Assembly (NCBI GenBank): GCA_943736015.1
Contig: OX031072.1
Coordinates: 14,659,501-14,723,500 of the forward strand
Length of the DNA: 64,000 nucleotides
Reading direction: 5' to 3'
Source: Tridacna crocea
Lineage: Eukaryota; Mollusca; Bivalvia; Cardiida; Cardiidae
Shown: in pieces, positions 1 through 11,434 of the stretch
How the letters are laid out: the number at the start of each line of letters is the position of its first letter
How positions within the stretch are numbered: position 1 is the first letter of the stretch
Position numbers and translations under genes: made by a program
The notes under the pieces: model-generated
The model's database searches: none
Told to the model about the DNA's origin: nothing
The model's input: the letters and a program-made list of their open reading frames with translations, nothing else

Positions 1-61
1 CAATTTTAGTATTTTAGGTCTTTCATACATTTAAGTTCGAAATAGTTAATGTACTTTGATT

Positions 62-110
62 AATTGAGAATGCCATCTAGCGGGAGATAATATGGCGTAC
101 GTGTCTGGGA
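62..110. mobile_element. Family G terminal fragment
   Basis: GAATGCCATCTAGCGGGAGATAAT at the window start matches the right interior of family G. Confidence 0.5.
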
Positions 111-239
111 TAGAAACCGAAAGTAGATAACGATTATGATCAATTAAGTTGAATTGCTGATTGCTGCTTTATCCGGACCTTAAAACAGTAGCGCGAGGAT
201 ATTTCAACCCCTCCGTTTACAAAGGGAGCCAGAGCTAGA

Positions 240-259
240 GAGAGAGAGAGAGAGAGAGG
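240..259. repeat. Short (GA)n tract
   Basis: About ten GA units. The region 260-960 around it shows no recognisable gene or repeat. Confidence 0.85.
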
Positions 260-1057
260 ATATGAAAGAAAAAGAAAGGAGCCAAAGCTTGGGACAGGGG
301 CACGACCAGGGCCTTTAAAACATGGCGTTTGCAAACATCGTGATAACCTTCATTCCTTATGTTTCAAAAGCCTTTTTCCTACAAACAATTTTCCTTTCTC
401 CACAATGATTGCTTGTCTGTCAAAGTCAGCATTATTGCATGACAATTCTTGTTAATTAAGTGTTCATTTTACAAGAAGAAATACGAAGAAAACGGGAGCA
501 ACTTCAAACAGATTTTTTTTTTTTTCATCGATATCGGGTAATGTTCACTTCTTTTGTTCTGTTAGTTTCAACAGTTATTACCCCCGGGCTACGTCTATCA
601 ACACGCCATTACGGGCTTCCAGGGCTTAGTGTTTTGATTCTATATATAGTTGTTGGGTGAATTTTTTGTATTGATTTTAAAACAGAATTTAAGTATTTGT
701 TTGGTATCAAAGACAGACGGGCGTATATAACTTCTTTGTATGTAATCGTTTAATTCAATCAATTTAGTAGAGTGGAAAAAGAAAAGCTAATGTACCGTAA
801 AACATTTATTATTCTTGAATAACTGTTGAGGTGTCGTCAAACCTCTGTTTCATTTTCAAAATGAACAAACCGTAAGGTCGTCTTGTAAATTGTGAATAAA
901 ACTTGCGCATTTTGCATACCTTTAAGCCTTATACTTGGCATAAAGTTGAGCTCCACAAAAGTGGTGTTCCTTTCATTTGACCAATGGCCCCAGCCCCGCC
1001 CCAGCCCCGCCCTCACTTCCCTCCCACTCCCACTCCCCCTTCCTCCCTCCCCCGCCC

Positions 1058-1167
<110 letters not shown>

Positions 1168-1529
1168 CCATCACCTTCTATTAGTACTTTCAGTACTTTG
1201 ATTTATCAGGGTATCGGGATGTAACCCGCAGAGTGCCTAATGACTTACATAGACATTTTCAATCAGTTAAAAGTATCTGGAATATTGCGCTGTCTGGGCT
1301 GTCATACCTGAAAAATCTCACAAAAGAACGGACATGGTTGTTGAAGATCAGGCTGGAAGTTTTGTGCAACCTGAGACCGTATCCATTTTTAGTTAAATCA
1401 TAGCTGCTTTTGTTTTAGGTTTTGAAAGTATGGCGACTTCTGGTTGGTTTAGTCTGTAATTTTCAAATGTAGGAAAAAAATGAGAATAAAACAAAATGTT
1501 TTTTTAGAATGGTTTATCAGTATGGACCC

Positions 1530-1705
1530 TTGGCGCATATTCACCAACCATTCTTGAGAATATATTCCAAGTCTTATGATGGAGTATTTTCTACATTTGA
1601 AAGTAATGCAACTTCTAATTGGCTAAACCATTTGGTCTAGCCAATCAGAAGTCGTGTTACTTTTAAATGTAGAAAATTCTTGACAACTAGAGGATATCCT
1701 TAAGA
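1530..1705. mobile_element. Family F foldback element, ends degraded
   Basis: GGCGCATATTCACCAACC ... CTTCTAATTGGCTAAACC / GGTCTAGCCAATCAGAAG ... TTTAAATGTAGAAAATTC. Confidence 0.75.
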
Positions 1706-2580
1706 CAAACCCAGATTCTGATCAACAATGTCCGTAAAAGCAGATAACGACCGGCATGACGTTATCATTAACAACGTGAAGTCAGCAGGACCTCGGTGTT
1801 GTCATCGGTATGTTGTCAGCGAGAAAGATAACAAGAGTAAATTGTCAGGCACTTGAACTAGTAAAAGTTTGATATCATCCACTAACGTCAAGACCACCTA
1901 CCGAAGGCTTGTGGTGTTGCCCAGAAAACAGAAAATTGTTGCAAAAAGGCGAAATGTTGACTGTCTACATTTTACAAAACGTTTCCAATGTTGCTGGCTT
2001 CAACCTTTTTTCAAGGTCGACTTTGTTTTACCTTTGAATGAAATTTTGGCCAGCTCTGTTGTTCATATCAACAGCTTTTTAGCTCACCTAAGCACAATGG
2101 CTCATGGGGAGCTCTTAGGATCACCGTGTGTGCGTCGACCGTTGTGCGTCGTCAACAATTCTTTTAACATCATCTCCTCCTAAACTACTAGGCCAATTTG
2201 GACCAAACTTGGCTGGAATATTCCCTGGGAGGTCCTCTGTAAAAATTGTTGAAGGAATTTCATTCCATCAAACCCTCTGATTGCCATGACAAACAAATGG
2301 AATTTTCTAAGAAAAAATTTAAAAATTTTCTCCGCTGAAACCGCTGGTCACATTTTAAAATGATTTTACAAAGATGTTCCTTGTGTGAACTGTTCGCGAA
2401 ATTTGATCCGTCGAGAAACATGGCTCTGGCGACTGGGGGCTGTTGCACCATACGTATATAAAGAAATTCCTAAAAATTCTTTTTCTCTGAAACGGTTGGT
2501 CAGATTTTGAAATAATTTCTATAGAATACATCTTCTGTGCAGTTTTACCGTGACAAACCATGAGTGCAGAAGCAACTATA

Positions 2581-2847
2581 ATTGGAGTGCAACACGCGAA
2601 AAGGGTCATTCGGACATTTGCGTAAAGTGTCGTCTCTGATCAGCGTGTGCAGTCCGTACAGGCTAATCCGAAACGACACTTTCCGATTTTATGTGATTTT
2701 CTGTGTTACGCAAGTCGACTGTAGCACAAAATCTAATGTAGTCGTAAAGTGCCGTCCCGGATTAGCCTGCGCGGACTGCGCAGGCTAATCCGGGGCGACA
2801 CTTTACGCAAATGTCCGAATGCACCTTTTCGCGTGTTGCACTCCAAT
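2581..2847. mobile_element. Family B MITE, intact, 267 bp
   Basis: Inverted ends ATTGGAGTGCAACACGCG / CGCGTGTTGCACTCCAAT, continuing inwards as CGGACATTTGCGTAAAG. Two internal palindromes centred on CAGTCC...GGCTAATCCG and CCTGCGCGGACTGCGCAGG. The flank is TATA-like on both sides; target duplication is uncertain. Confidence 0.9.
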
Positions 2848-2871
2848 TATGTGTAAAAGGCGCTCCTTCTC

Positions 2872-3066
2872 TCTACCAAACAACAAGATTTTAGACTTGT
2901 CCAAATCGTAAGCATTTGCAGATGACAAACTGAGGTTAGCTCATATAATGATTTCATCGTTATGGTAGAAAACATTGTGGGAAAAGGAGAGAAAATGCTG
3001 GTTTCCACGATGTTTTCCGAAAGCTTCTTCCTCGAGGTAGTTAAAACTCGGAATTGTTAAAGGTTT
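2872..3066 (+). mobile_element. A1 element, degraded, right palindrome arm lost
   Basis: LE is recognisable (CTACCAAACAACAAGATTTTAG). The left arm AAACATTGTGGGAAAAGG is present, then ATGCTGGTTTCC jumps straight to ACGATGTTTTC. RE is weak. Confidence 0.6.
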
Positions 3067-3212
3067 ATTGCAATCCAGACGCTCTGGATTCGATCCCCAC
3101 CAACCATAACGGGCGGCAATATCCGTAGGCAAGCCACGGTCTTGTATAGAAAAGCATAAACAGGTAAACTGTCGCCGCGATAAAGTAACTGAAATATTGT
3201 TTGAATACATTG

Positions 3213-3471
3213 GTGACCCGTCACGCAAAAAAGGACCATAGGGAATTCCGTATATCAATTAGATGAAAAAAAGATAAACGATAGTGCATGTAAACTCAAG
3301 TTGAAAATTCAAAAATGACTGTATAACAAGGTTCAACGACCACTTTTCACACAGGAAATGTCATTAAAGGGAAAAGTGTCGACCCTAGTCAGTCTGCGCA
3401 ATTCGGGCAGCCTGACCAGGGTTGACACTTTTCGCAGTTCCCAGATGGTCCCTTTTTGCGTGACGGGTCAC
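3213..3471. mobile_element. Family D MITE, full length
   Basis: Inverted ends GTGACCCGTCACGCAAAAAAGG / CCTTTTTGCGTGACGGGTCAC. Near the right end is a palindrome GTGTCGACCCTAGTCAG / CTGACCAGGGTTGACAC. No target duplication is clear. Confidence 0.8.
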
Positions 3472-3636
3472 ATTTATATAAAGATCACGTTTAATTAATA
3501 CTGAGGACAGATAGGTGAATCGATACTTAAGAATTAAACTCGAAACGCTAGAAAAGTTAAACAATTATGCGTAGAAGTGTATTAAAAATGAGATTTATAT
3601 AACATTCAAATTTCACGCTCCACTATCTCCCCCACT

Positions 3637-3916
3637 TTAATCTTTACCAAACGACAAAGTTTCAGGCTGGTCCAAATTCAGAGAGCATTTTACCGACGAC
3701 AAAAATTAGCGTGACTCAAAAAATTGAAATTTGTTCTGGGAGGGCTGAAAACAATGTGGGAAAAGGAGAAAATGCTGGTTACAAACATTTTCTCCTTTTC
3801 TCACAATGTTTTCAAAAGACTTCTTTTACCAGTATTTTCTCCTTCTCTCACAATGTTTACAAAAGGCTTCTATTTCAGGGCCATGAAAACCAGGGGATTT
3901 TTGGGAAAAGGGTTAA
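3637..3916 (+). mobile_element. A1 element with a duplicated right palindrome arm
   Basis: TTAA 3637-3640 to TTAA 3913-3916. After the first hairpin the right arm and following bases (CCAGTATTTTCTCCTTCTCTCACAATG) recur, giving 280 bp instead of about 228. It shares its right TTAA with the next element. Confidence 0.75.
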
Positions 3917-4140
3917 CCCTTTCCCAAACGAAAATTTTTGGACTAGACCAAATTGAAAGCATTTGCAGACAATAATTCAACTCTTGCTGAAAAGATGATT
4001 TCTGTCTATGATAGGGTAGAAAACATTGTGGGAAAAGGAGAAAATGCTGGTTACCAGCATTTTCTCCTTTTCCCACAATGTTTTGAAAAGGCTATTATTT
4101 CAGACCCGTAAAAACCAGGGATTGTTTGGGAAAGGGTTAA
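3913..4140 (+). mobile_element. A1 element, intact, 228 bp
   Basis: It starts CCCTTTCCCAAACG and ends GGGAAAGGG between TTAA sites, with a near-perfect palindrome centred near 4048. Its ends resemble A2 but its core is A1 (ATGCTGGTTACCAGCAT). The nested element at 55675-55903 is its closest relative here. Confidence 0.88.
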
Positions 4141-4231
4141 ACAGTACAAAACCTGTGGCAAGGACTATGTAATGGATGTGAATTAGAATCAGTCTGAACT
4201 GGTATTTAATTACAGTTACTGGTAAATGTAA

Positions 4232-4540
4232 CCTATGATCCTTTGGCCAAGCCCTGAGGCTCAGTCGATAACGCACATGACTGTATAATAAGTGGTCGTT
4301 GGCTCAATCCCCGGCTGGGCCGATTTGATTTCGAGGACTTAATATGATGGTCATTGCGACATAATTCATTCCCCTCTGACTGCTGATCATTGTTTCGACG
4401 AGAGTTATGTGGGAAAGCAGCCAGTGGCTTGGAAAAAGTACGAAGCACTGGTAAAAGAAACTCCAGGAAAGCATGGACAGGTGCATTTTCCACTGTGATA
4501 CGACTGAGATAATGTTAAACACAGCGTTAATCACCATACT
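4232..4540 (+). mobile_element. tRNA-derived SINE, type H
   Basis: GAGGCTCAGTCGATAACG (A box) and GTTGGCTCAATCCCCGG (B box), then GATTTCGAGGACTTAATATG, CAGTGGCTTGGAAAAAGTAC, GGTAAAAGAAACTCCAGG and the 3' end CTGAGATAATGTTAAACAC. Confidence 0.7.
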
Positions 4541-5117
4541 ATCAACAAGTTGTCTTCTTTACAAAAGAAGCTAGTAGAGGTCAACATCAATGTTTTCAGA
4601 TAGTTTATGTGCTTTTAATTTCTACATATATTTTGGTACATGTAAACAAACAAGTAAAAAAGCCGCTGCATGGAAACCTCATATGCTTTACATGACGGTC
4701 ATTTGACTTTCTTGTCGAAATTTCCAGTTTCATGATCTTGTCCAGCGGTCTTCTTTCTCTTTTTAACGAAACTCTTCTTCTTTTTTCTTCTGCTTAGATT
4801 TATTTGCTTATTATGCAATTATTTGGGTGGTCATTTGCAGCCATGGCTTTCCTGAAATTCGTCATATAAAAATAAACCATGTCTATTTCCTGTTTCAGTT
4901 TCTTGATTCCGCTTTATTTACAAAATCATGACGAAATAGACCGTGTGTCAGATCAATTTCGCAAGAAAAATGGATATGGACAGCAAATTCTGTGGCACTC
5001 TGCCTTATAAACTGACCACTTTTGGAGAGGTCTGATCAATCAGTCAGCAGATCATTGGTCTTACAATGCGTTTTTTTATGCTATTAGTTATGGCGCCGCG
5101 TAAGCAGCGGCCCTATA

Positions 5118-5382
5118 ATTGGAGTGCAACACGCGAAAAAGGTCATTCGGACATTTGCGTAAAGTGTCGTCTCTGATCAGCATGTGCAGTCTTCACAGCC
5201 TAATCCGAAACGACATTTTCCGATTTTATGTGATTTTCTGTTTAACGCAAGTCTACTGTAGCACAAAATCTACTGTAGTCGTAAAGTGCCGTCTCGGATT
5301 AGCCTGCGCGGACTGCGCAGGCTAATCCGGGACGACACTTTACGCAAATGTCCGAATGCACCTTTTCATGTGTTGCACTCCA
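5118..5382. mobile_element. Family B MITE, near intact, 265 bp
   Basis: Over 95% identical by eye to 2581-2847, including the internal CTGTAGCACAAAATCTA spacer. Both copies are preceded by CTATA. Confidence 0.9.
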
Positions 5383-5385
5383 TAT

Positions 5386-6790
5386 ATTTTCATTCGGTTT
5401 TTAAAAGTACCTATGGAGGCAGCCATATTTTTTAGTCGGCTTCAAGTCATTTCGTAACTAGTTATTTCGTACCTACGCCATTTCATGCAATTCTTGGCCT
5501 CTTCGTATCCACCTATTCTTTATATTTTGGTCATTTTTGTACTCACTTCGATCATTTCTTACCCGCTTTGGTCATTTTGTGCCTAGTTTTTATATCAATT
5601 TGGTTACTGACAACCTAGTTTTTGTGGTATTTGTTGGAGACAATACCAATATAAGTTTAATATTGAATTTTTAACGCCTTACATCGTATTTTGTGCAAAG
5701 CCGAAGGAAATAAACCCAATTAAACACAATTTTTCTGAGACAAAATTTAAAGAATTTTTCGGCACCACTCAGATATGTAACTGGAAATGGCATGTAGAAA
5801 TACACTAGGTGAGGCCATCTGTTGTAGAAATACTAATCTGTACTTGAAATTAGCTTCACTTGCTAATGGCCTTCTATTGGCGCGATGATACAAAATTAGT
5901 CTACTGATCCTTTGTTCCTGGGCTTTTTCATTCCAAAACCAACTCGTCCCATGGCTTGTTCATCCCAAGATTGTGCGCTACTCCATTGGACTGAGCATGA
6001 ATACTTATAGATCCAAATAATTGATTGTAATGTTGGGAATTAATTGTTAACAACCAAATATATTTCAAAATCATAGTTTTCAGATACAAACACTTTTTTA
6101 CTCGATGTATTCACATGGTTTCTCTCTCTGTTCATAATGCATCCTACTGTCGAGGGACGATACTCCTGACTCTTCGTAATGGTCAAAGAGGGGACACTTA
6201 TACAGACATAACCTTAAATGTGTCATAAGTACTCTACTTACAACCAAAAAGGTTATCATTTGCTTAGTAGGTTGACTTTCAAGCCAATATTTGAATAATG
6301 TTTCACTTTTTTCTTTCAAATTATTAATTCCACACAATGGCTTCCTTGACAAATACCACTTCAGTGTTCTCAACGCTTTGATTATACAACTTCTATGGTT
6401 GTTTCTCGAATGACAACTGCTTTTGCATTATGTTTGTGCCTTACCATTATTGATTCTTTTTTTAAGTCGTAAGTTGCATTCTAAGGATTATTTAGGACTT
6501 CTCAGTTCATTTCTCACCTAGTTCTGCATAAAATTGCTTTGATGAATTTGAAATGCTGTAATGTGCCTTATGTCAGAAACAAACTGATTTGCGGCGCCAG
6601 TGATGCTATGCAGCAATATTTTCTTTTTTTTTTACTAGATAATATTCAAATGGACAATATCTTTAATGTCCCTCAATGACTTCGTAGCACAAAGGCGAGA
6701 TTGCGTGAGTAGTAAAATCTGTGGGAATAAGGGCGCTAACTGATGACATACATTTGCATAAAAATGTACTTTTGGTGAATAAAAATCGAT
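5386..6790. other. Unassigned stretch
   Basis: 5440-5600 has a loose repetition of TCATTTCGTACCTA-like phrases (about 20-30 bp period). The rest shows no gene or family I recognise. Confidence 0.4.
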
Positions 6791-6811
6791 ACTGTAGATC
6801 TCACTCCGGCG

Positions 6812-7039
6812 TTACCTTTAATCAAACGACAAAATTTCAAACTGGATCAAATTCCAAGCATCTGCAGACGACAAATTAAGTCTTGATAATGTGATGATTT
6901 CTGACTTTGATAGGGTAAAAAATATTGTAGGAAAAGGAGAAAATGCTGGTTACCAGCATTTTCTCTTTTTCCTACAATGTTTTCTGAAGGCGTCATTCTC
7001 AGGTTCATCAAAAGTAGGCATTGTGTGATAAGGGGTTAA
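6812..7039 (+). mobile_element. A1 element, right TTAA intact
   Basis: LE TTAATCAAACGACAAAATTTC is mutated at the terminus; RE ends GTGTGATAAGGGGTTAA. The palindrome is ATATTGTAGGAAAAGG ... CCTTTTCC-like with compensating TAGG/CCTA bases. Confidence 0.75.
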
Positions 7040-7888
7040 CCTTGTACCAAACGACAAAACTTTAAACTTCCTCGAACTGTAAGCATTTGGTTTTGGTTTG
7101 AATATTGGAGTTAAACGCCATTTTAACAGCTTAGGTCATATGATTGGAGTCAGTGACACCCATGTGTTTCGTGGCTTTCTCACACCAGAACTAACTCGGC
7201 TTTCTTTCCTAAGGCACAGACTACTTTTCTCACATCATTCAGAGATGAAAGCATTTGCTTGCTTGCTTGTTTGTTGCTTGCTTGCTTGCTTGCTTTATTG
7301 ATTGATTGATTGATTAATTGATTGAACGATTGATTGATAGGATGATTGGTTTATTGTTGCTTTACGCTGTTTTTCAACATTATTTTTTGTCATAATATGG
7401 TGACAGCTAACATATTTATGTATTTCTCTGGTTTCACCAGTACTAGGCTAGGGCTCCAAAGTGTCCTAGGCCATTCACACTAAAAACCCAGTGGATCAAG
7501 TGAGTCTCGAACCAACAGTCTCCAGGAGTCCTACACTAAGCCACTGAGCCACGCCGAGAGCGTTTGTAGAAGACAAAATGAAGTCTGGCGCGTATAATTT
7601 CTTTCATATGGTTGCAAACATTGTGGAAAGGGAGAAATTGAGGTTAGCTCAAATGATGATCTCATTGTTATTGTAGAAAACATTGTGGGAAAAGGACAAA
7701 AATGCTGGGTACCAGCATTTTCTCCTTTTTTCCACGATGTATTCCGAAAGCTTCTTCCTCCACACAGGACCCGGTAGCATTTGTAGAAGATAAATTAAGT
7801 CTGGCTTGTATAATTTGTCTTTCATTGGGTTGCAAACATTGTGGGAAAGGAATGCTTGTTACCATTATTTGGTAAAGGGTTGAAATCG
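7036..7888 (+). mobile_element. A1 element(s), rearranged and split by a SINE
   Basis: LE at 7036-7088 (TTAACCTTGTACCAAACGAC ... GTAAGCATTTG) is followed by a SINE, then resumes at AGCGTTTGTAGAAGAC (7559). Two partial hairpins follow (near 7675-7745 and 7835-7870), with duplicated internal sequence, ending GGTAAAGGGTTG. Confidence 0.6.
7089..7557 (-). mobile_element. tRNA-derived SINE (type I) inserted in a family A copy
   Basis: The minus-strand head carries a B-box-like GGTTCGAGACTC and GGCTCAGTGGCTTAGTG near 7495-7550. The plus-strand-left tail is TTGC/TTGA microsatellite (7257-7340). The element is flanked by AGCATTTG and AGCGTTTG, an 8-bp duplication with one change. Confidence 0.5.
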
Positions 7889-7994
7889 AATTAGAAACAA
7901 AACATACACATAAATTTAGATACATAAAGTGTAAAAATTCTCTCGAAGTAATTAGGTCAATTGCTTACTAAAAGGTGAACGACACGTGCTGTAA

Positions 7995-8209
7995 CTCTTC
8001 AACGAACAAAATTTTAGCAGGTCCAAATTGAAAGTACTTGCAGACGCCAAAATAAACGTAGCTCAAAAATTGAAATTTGTTTCCAGCGGGGTAGAAAACC
8101 ATTGTAGGTAAAGGAGAAAATGCTGGTTACCAGCATTTTCTCCTTTTCCCACAATGTCTTCAATAGGCTTCTATCTCAGGATCGTAAAACCCAGGTATCA
8201 AAGGGTTTA
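7995..8209 (+). mobile_element. A1 element, termini degraded
   Basis: LE reads CTCTTCAACGAACAAAATTTTAG and RE ends AGGTATCAAAGGGTTTA. The palindrome centred near 8125 is almost perfect apart from an extra C (AAAACCATTG). Confidence 0.75.
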
Positions 8210-8704
8210 AGTACGCAGGAACTTACTGTACTTTTTTATCCATCAATATCTCGTCGACCTTTAGCCCCCAGAAAAAAATATCGCAGCACGTGACTTTGAA
8301 AGCGTCTTTGCAACAAAAATTGCTCTCTAATCAATGCATTGAGGCTTATTACGTGAATAGAAACATTGTAGCAAAAGGGGCAATTGCTGGTTGCGAGCAA
8401 ATGATCCCACATGAGGTCTGGAGATACTAATTACGCGGTATTGAAAAACTGTTGACGTTAGTTTTTTCTGGATGATAGATGTTTGTAACAAGTATATGTA
8501 TAAACAAGTTGTGAATTTTGAATTAAATGAAAGTGGGAAAAAAAACTCATTGCATTTCTTTTTTGAAGATTGATAGCAGGTAATATTAGGAAATACTCGT
8601 CTATCAGGGAAGAAGCTCGGCAAGAGTATAGTCTATGTACGTGTTCTTACAAGCTAGAAAGTATTGCCGATGCAAATTGTTGAAGATAAAAACTACATAG
8701 AAAT

Positions 8705-9010
8705 AATTGATTGATTGACTAGTTGATTGGTCGGTAGGTCGGTCGGTCAATTGGTTGGTTGGTTGGTTGGCTGCAAAAGATCGAAACATGTTGCTACTAG
8801 TTTGATTGGTCGGTCGGCTGATTGGTTGGTTGACTGAAAAAGATCGAAATTTGTTGCTACAAATCTGATTGGTTGGTTGGTTGATTGATTGATTGGTTGT
8901 TTGGTTGGTTGGCTGCAAATGATCGAAATTTGTTGCTGCAAGTTTGATTTGTTGGTCGGTTGATTGGTTGGTTGGCTGCCAATGATCGGTATTTGTTGCT
9001 ACAGGTTGGT
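8705..9010. repeat. Minisatellite of about 65-75-bp units
   Basis: Four units of (GGTT)n plus GGCTGCAAAAGATCGAAA ... TTGTTGCTAC start near 8770, 8832, 8910 and 8976. The TTGG/TTGA stretch length varies between units. Confidence 0.8.
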
Positions 9011-9069
9011 TGTTCGCAGATTTTCCACATCTCCATTGAACCATTCTACCTCATTACTCGGTCAGTTTT

Positions 9070-9266
9070 AATCCATTACCATATAAATACTACTTTTGAC
9101 GACCCTGACAAAGAAGCCTTTGGTAACCAGCATTTTCTCCTGTTCCCACAATGCTTTCTACCCTTCACAGAACATATTTCAAATTTTCAGTCACTTTTAT
9201 TTTGTCGTCTGTAAATGCTTTCCATTTAGACAAGCCAAAAACATTGTCGTTTGGTAATGGTTTAAC
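9070..9266 (-). mobile_element. A1 element lacking the left palindrome arm
   Basis: RE (CCATTACCATATAAATACTAC) runs to GAAGCCTTTGG and joins directly to TAACCAGCATTTTCTCC. The remaining arm and LE (ending GTCGTTTGGTAATGGTTTAA) are complete. A (CA)n tract follows at once. Confidence 0.7.
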
Positions 9267-9267
9267 A

Positions 9268-9322
9268 CACACACACACGCACACACACACACACACACCC
9301 ACACCCACACCCACACACACAC
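9268..9322. repeat. (CA)n microsatellite
   Basis: Imperfect CA with ACACCC interruptions, immediately after the LE of an A1 element. Confidence 0.95.
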
Positions 9323-9477
9323 AAAGAACATTTGATGGATCTATGATTCTAATTACGTGTATTATGATGTATAATAAAGCACAGAGATGCATTTAACCCC
9401 CTTTAGCCAGAGGGTCACTCAAAGAATTGAAAAGGAAAAAAACGGATTGAATAATCGGCCTGCCACATCCATATAGG

Positions 9478-9511
9478 GGCATTCGGACATTTGTGTAAAG
9501 TGTCGTCATGC
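9478..9511. mobile_element. Family B terminal fragment
   Basis: GGGGCATTCGGACATTTGTG then TAAAGTGTCGTCATG matches one B end; cut off by the next element. Confidence 0.45.
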
Positions 9512-9520
9512 ACAGATAAT

Positions 9521-9706
9521 AATTACCTCATTACCACACAATCCCTACTTTTGTTGCCCCTGAGAAAGAAGCCTTTAGAAAACATTGTGGGAATAGGAGA
9601 AAATACTGGTTACCAGTATTTTCTCTTTTTCCCACGAGTTTTTTTAAAAAATTCTTTCCTATATTATATAGGTGTCAAAAGTCGGCATTGTGTGGTAAAG
9701 GGTTGA
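9521..9706. mobile_element. A1 derivative with two right ends (RE-core-RE)
   Basis: The left terminus CATTACCACACAATCCCTAC and the right terminus GGCATTGTGTGGTAAAGGGTT are both RE sequence; LE sub-terminal sequence is absent. The core is AATACTGGTTACCAGTATT, with a compensated G-C to A-T pair. Confidence 0.65.
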
Positions 9707-9982
9707 AAGTTGCGTACATGAATAAAAAAAATCCTTAATTATATAATGATCTTTTTTTACGTACATCTTTCAAAGAAGTAATACCAAAATATTATGATAA
9801 AGGCTAGGTTAGCGAGACACGCTTCAGACAAACGAAAATACCGCAATGTTTGTAAACAATAAGTAAATATTTTGTGAACCTTTACGGCTCCGACCAATCC
9901 TACCAGACGTTTTCATTCTAAAGGGAAGCCCTAAAAAAATACCACTTTCAATATTGCTCTTGTCTAGAGAGTCTGAGTCAAG

Positions 9983-10047
9983 CGGACAGACTAGAATAAG
10001 ATCAGACTGCACTGTTGTGCAGTCTGATCTTGATCTGCCCTGCCCGC
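9983..10047. repeat. Family E hairpin
   Basis: AAGATCAGACTGCAC / GTGCAGTCTGATCTT stem with a 4-nt loop; outer CGGACAG ... CTGCCCG. Confidence 0.75.
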
Positions 10048-10493
10048 AAAAACAACTTAAATTATGAAACGTGGTCTTAGGATTTACTACTGCCCGCCCA
10101 ATCATTCACAGATTGTTTGTGGAGGTTTTTTATATGGGAGGAAATGTTTTGTTGGACCACTGGCGCCCATCAAATCATCTCCGGCGCAGTATTCGGATCA
10201 GAAGGGAAATTATACCCTTGTGGTTTAGTAATATTTTCCTGGGCTTTTCGTATTCAGCGACTCATCACTTTGGAGAAAAATAAGAGATAATATTGCTAAG
10301 TTTGCTTTCATGATTTATTTGGTGTGAAAGAACGTGTAGCAAATGGTTTCTCTTGTACGATATTTTAATCGATGGGTTCGCATTTTTTTTAACCGAACTT
10401 TGCTAGATAACCTTTAAAAGATTTTTAACAAAGACGATTTCCTGTATAACAAGTACGTTCACTTGTCCATAATAAGTAGAAAATGTAAGATAG

Positions 10494-10550
10494 TTTAGAT
10501 TAAGATCAGACTGTGCACTCACTGCAGTCTGATCTTGATCTACAAGTCCA
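10494..10550. repeat. Family E hairpin, shortened
   Basis: TAAGATCAGACTGTGCA ... CTGCAGTCTGATCTTGATC; the outer stem is eroded. Confidence 0.6.
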
Positions 10551-10821
10551 CAATAGATAGACGACATATATTTCCCCGCACATATATATAGGAAGGGCCC
10601 CTTTAAATTAACATGTTTACATGTTTTAGCACAAGGGCCCTCAGAATAAACATGTCTACATTTTTAACCAATCACAGATTTCTACTCATTCATTTGTTAT
10701 CACTACCAGAAGGTCGGTCAAGAGCCAGCATATTTTAGCTATGCGGAAAAGAAAAGGAAGGTGTCAAGGGACGAGCGAAGGTTTCAATGGTCACTGCTAA
10801 GATCGACTTGCAGACCTTTTG

Positions 10822-10887
10822 CGGACAGTGTAGATCAAGATCAGACTGCACAGAACGTGCAGTCTGATCTTGGATCTACACTGTCCG
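10822..10887. repeat. Family E hairpin, full
   Basis: CGGACAGTGTAGATCAAGATC / GATCTTGGATCTACACTGTCCG with AGACTGCAC / GTGCAGTCT inner stem. One extra G on the right arm. Confidence 0.85.
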
Positions 10888-10974
10888 ATAAGGAGATATT
10901 TTCGTCAAAAAAATAACTCTGAAATATCACTTTGGGGGTCTTAACTATCAGCTTTGGAGTTGCATCTAACCGCA

Positions 10975-11153
10975 AAATGATATTTTAGACTTGTCCGAAT
11001 TCGTAGCAGTTGCGGACAAAAAAAAATGGATTATGATTAGATGAAAAAGAGTTGTATTTGATAGAAAAGGAATCGCTGTGGGAAAAGGAGAAAATGCTTC
11101 TTTCTCGGCGGAGGGGGGTCGTTAAAAGTAGGGACCGCGTGGTCAAGGGTTAA
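10975..11153 (+). mobile_element. A1 element with right palindrome arm deleted
   Basis: LE-like ATGATATTTTAGACTTGTCC leads to GTGGGAAAAGGAGAAAATGC, then straight into CTTCTTTCTCGGCGG and RE ending GGTCAAGGGTTAA. Confidence 0.6.
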
Positions 11154-11365
11154 CTTGTTTATCCATGAGAAGGGTTAAGGGACGAGGGATAGTTAAGTCA
11201 AATCCATCACGTTATTTCCCGGCCACAAAGATTCCCAACATAATTCAAGGTAATACAATTATCTAGAAAGATTTACGAGATAATTTTTCCCAGTCGAGAA
11301 ACAGGTTTGTTTTTTTTAACAGTTAACTCTTTTCATACCAACGACGACACGAGATGCTTTGGTGG

Positions 11366-11434
11366 TGGACAGTGCAGATCAGAGATCAGACTGCACATTC
11401 TGTGCAGTCTGATCTCTGATCTACACTGTTCACT
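11366..11434. repeat. Family E hairpin, full
   Basis: GTGCAGATCAGAGATCAGAC / GTCTGATCTCTGATCTACAC: here the stem reads AGAG / CTCT where others have AA / TT, changed on both sides. Confidence 0.85.

Noticed and set aside
8604-9044. 146-residue minus-strand frame rich in QPTNQ
   Set aside because: It is the TTGG/TTGA minisatellite read in frame.
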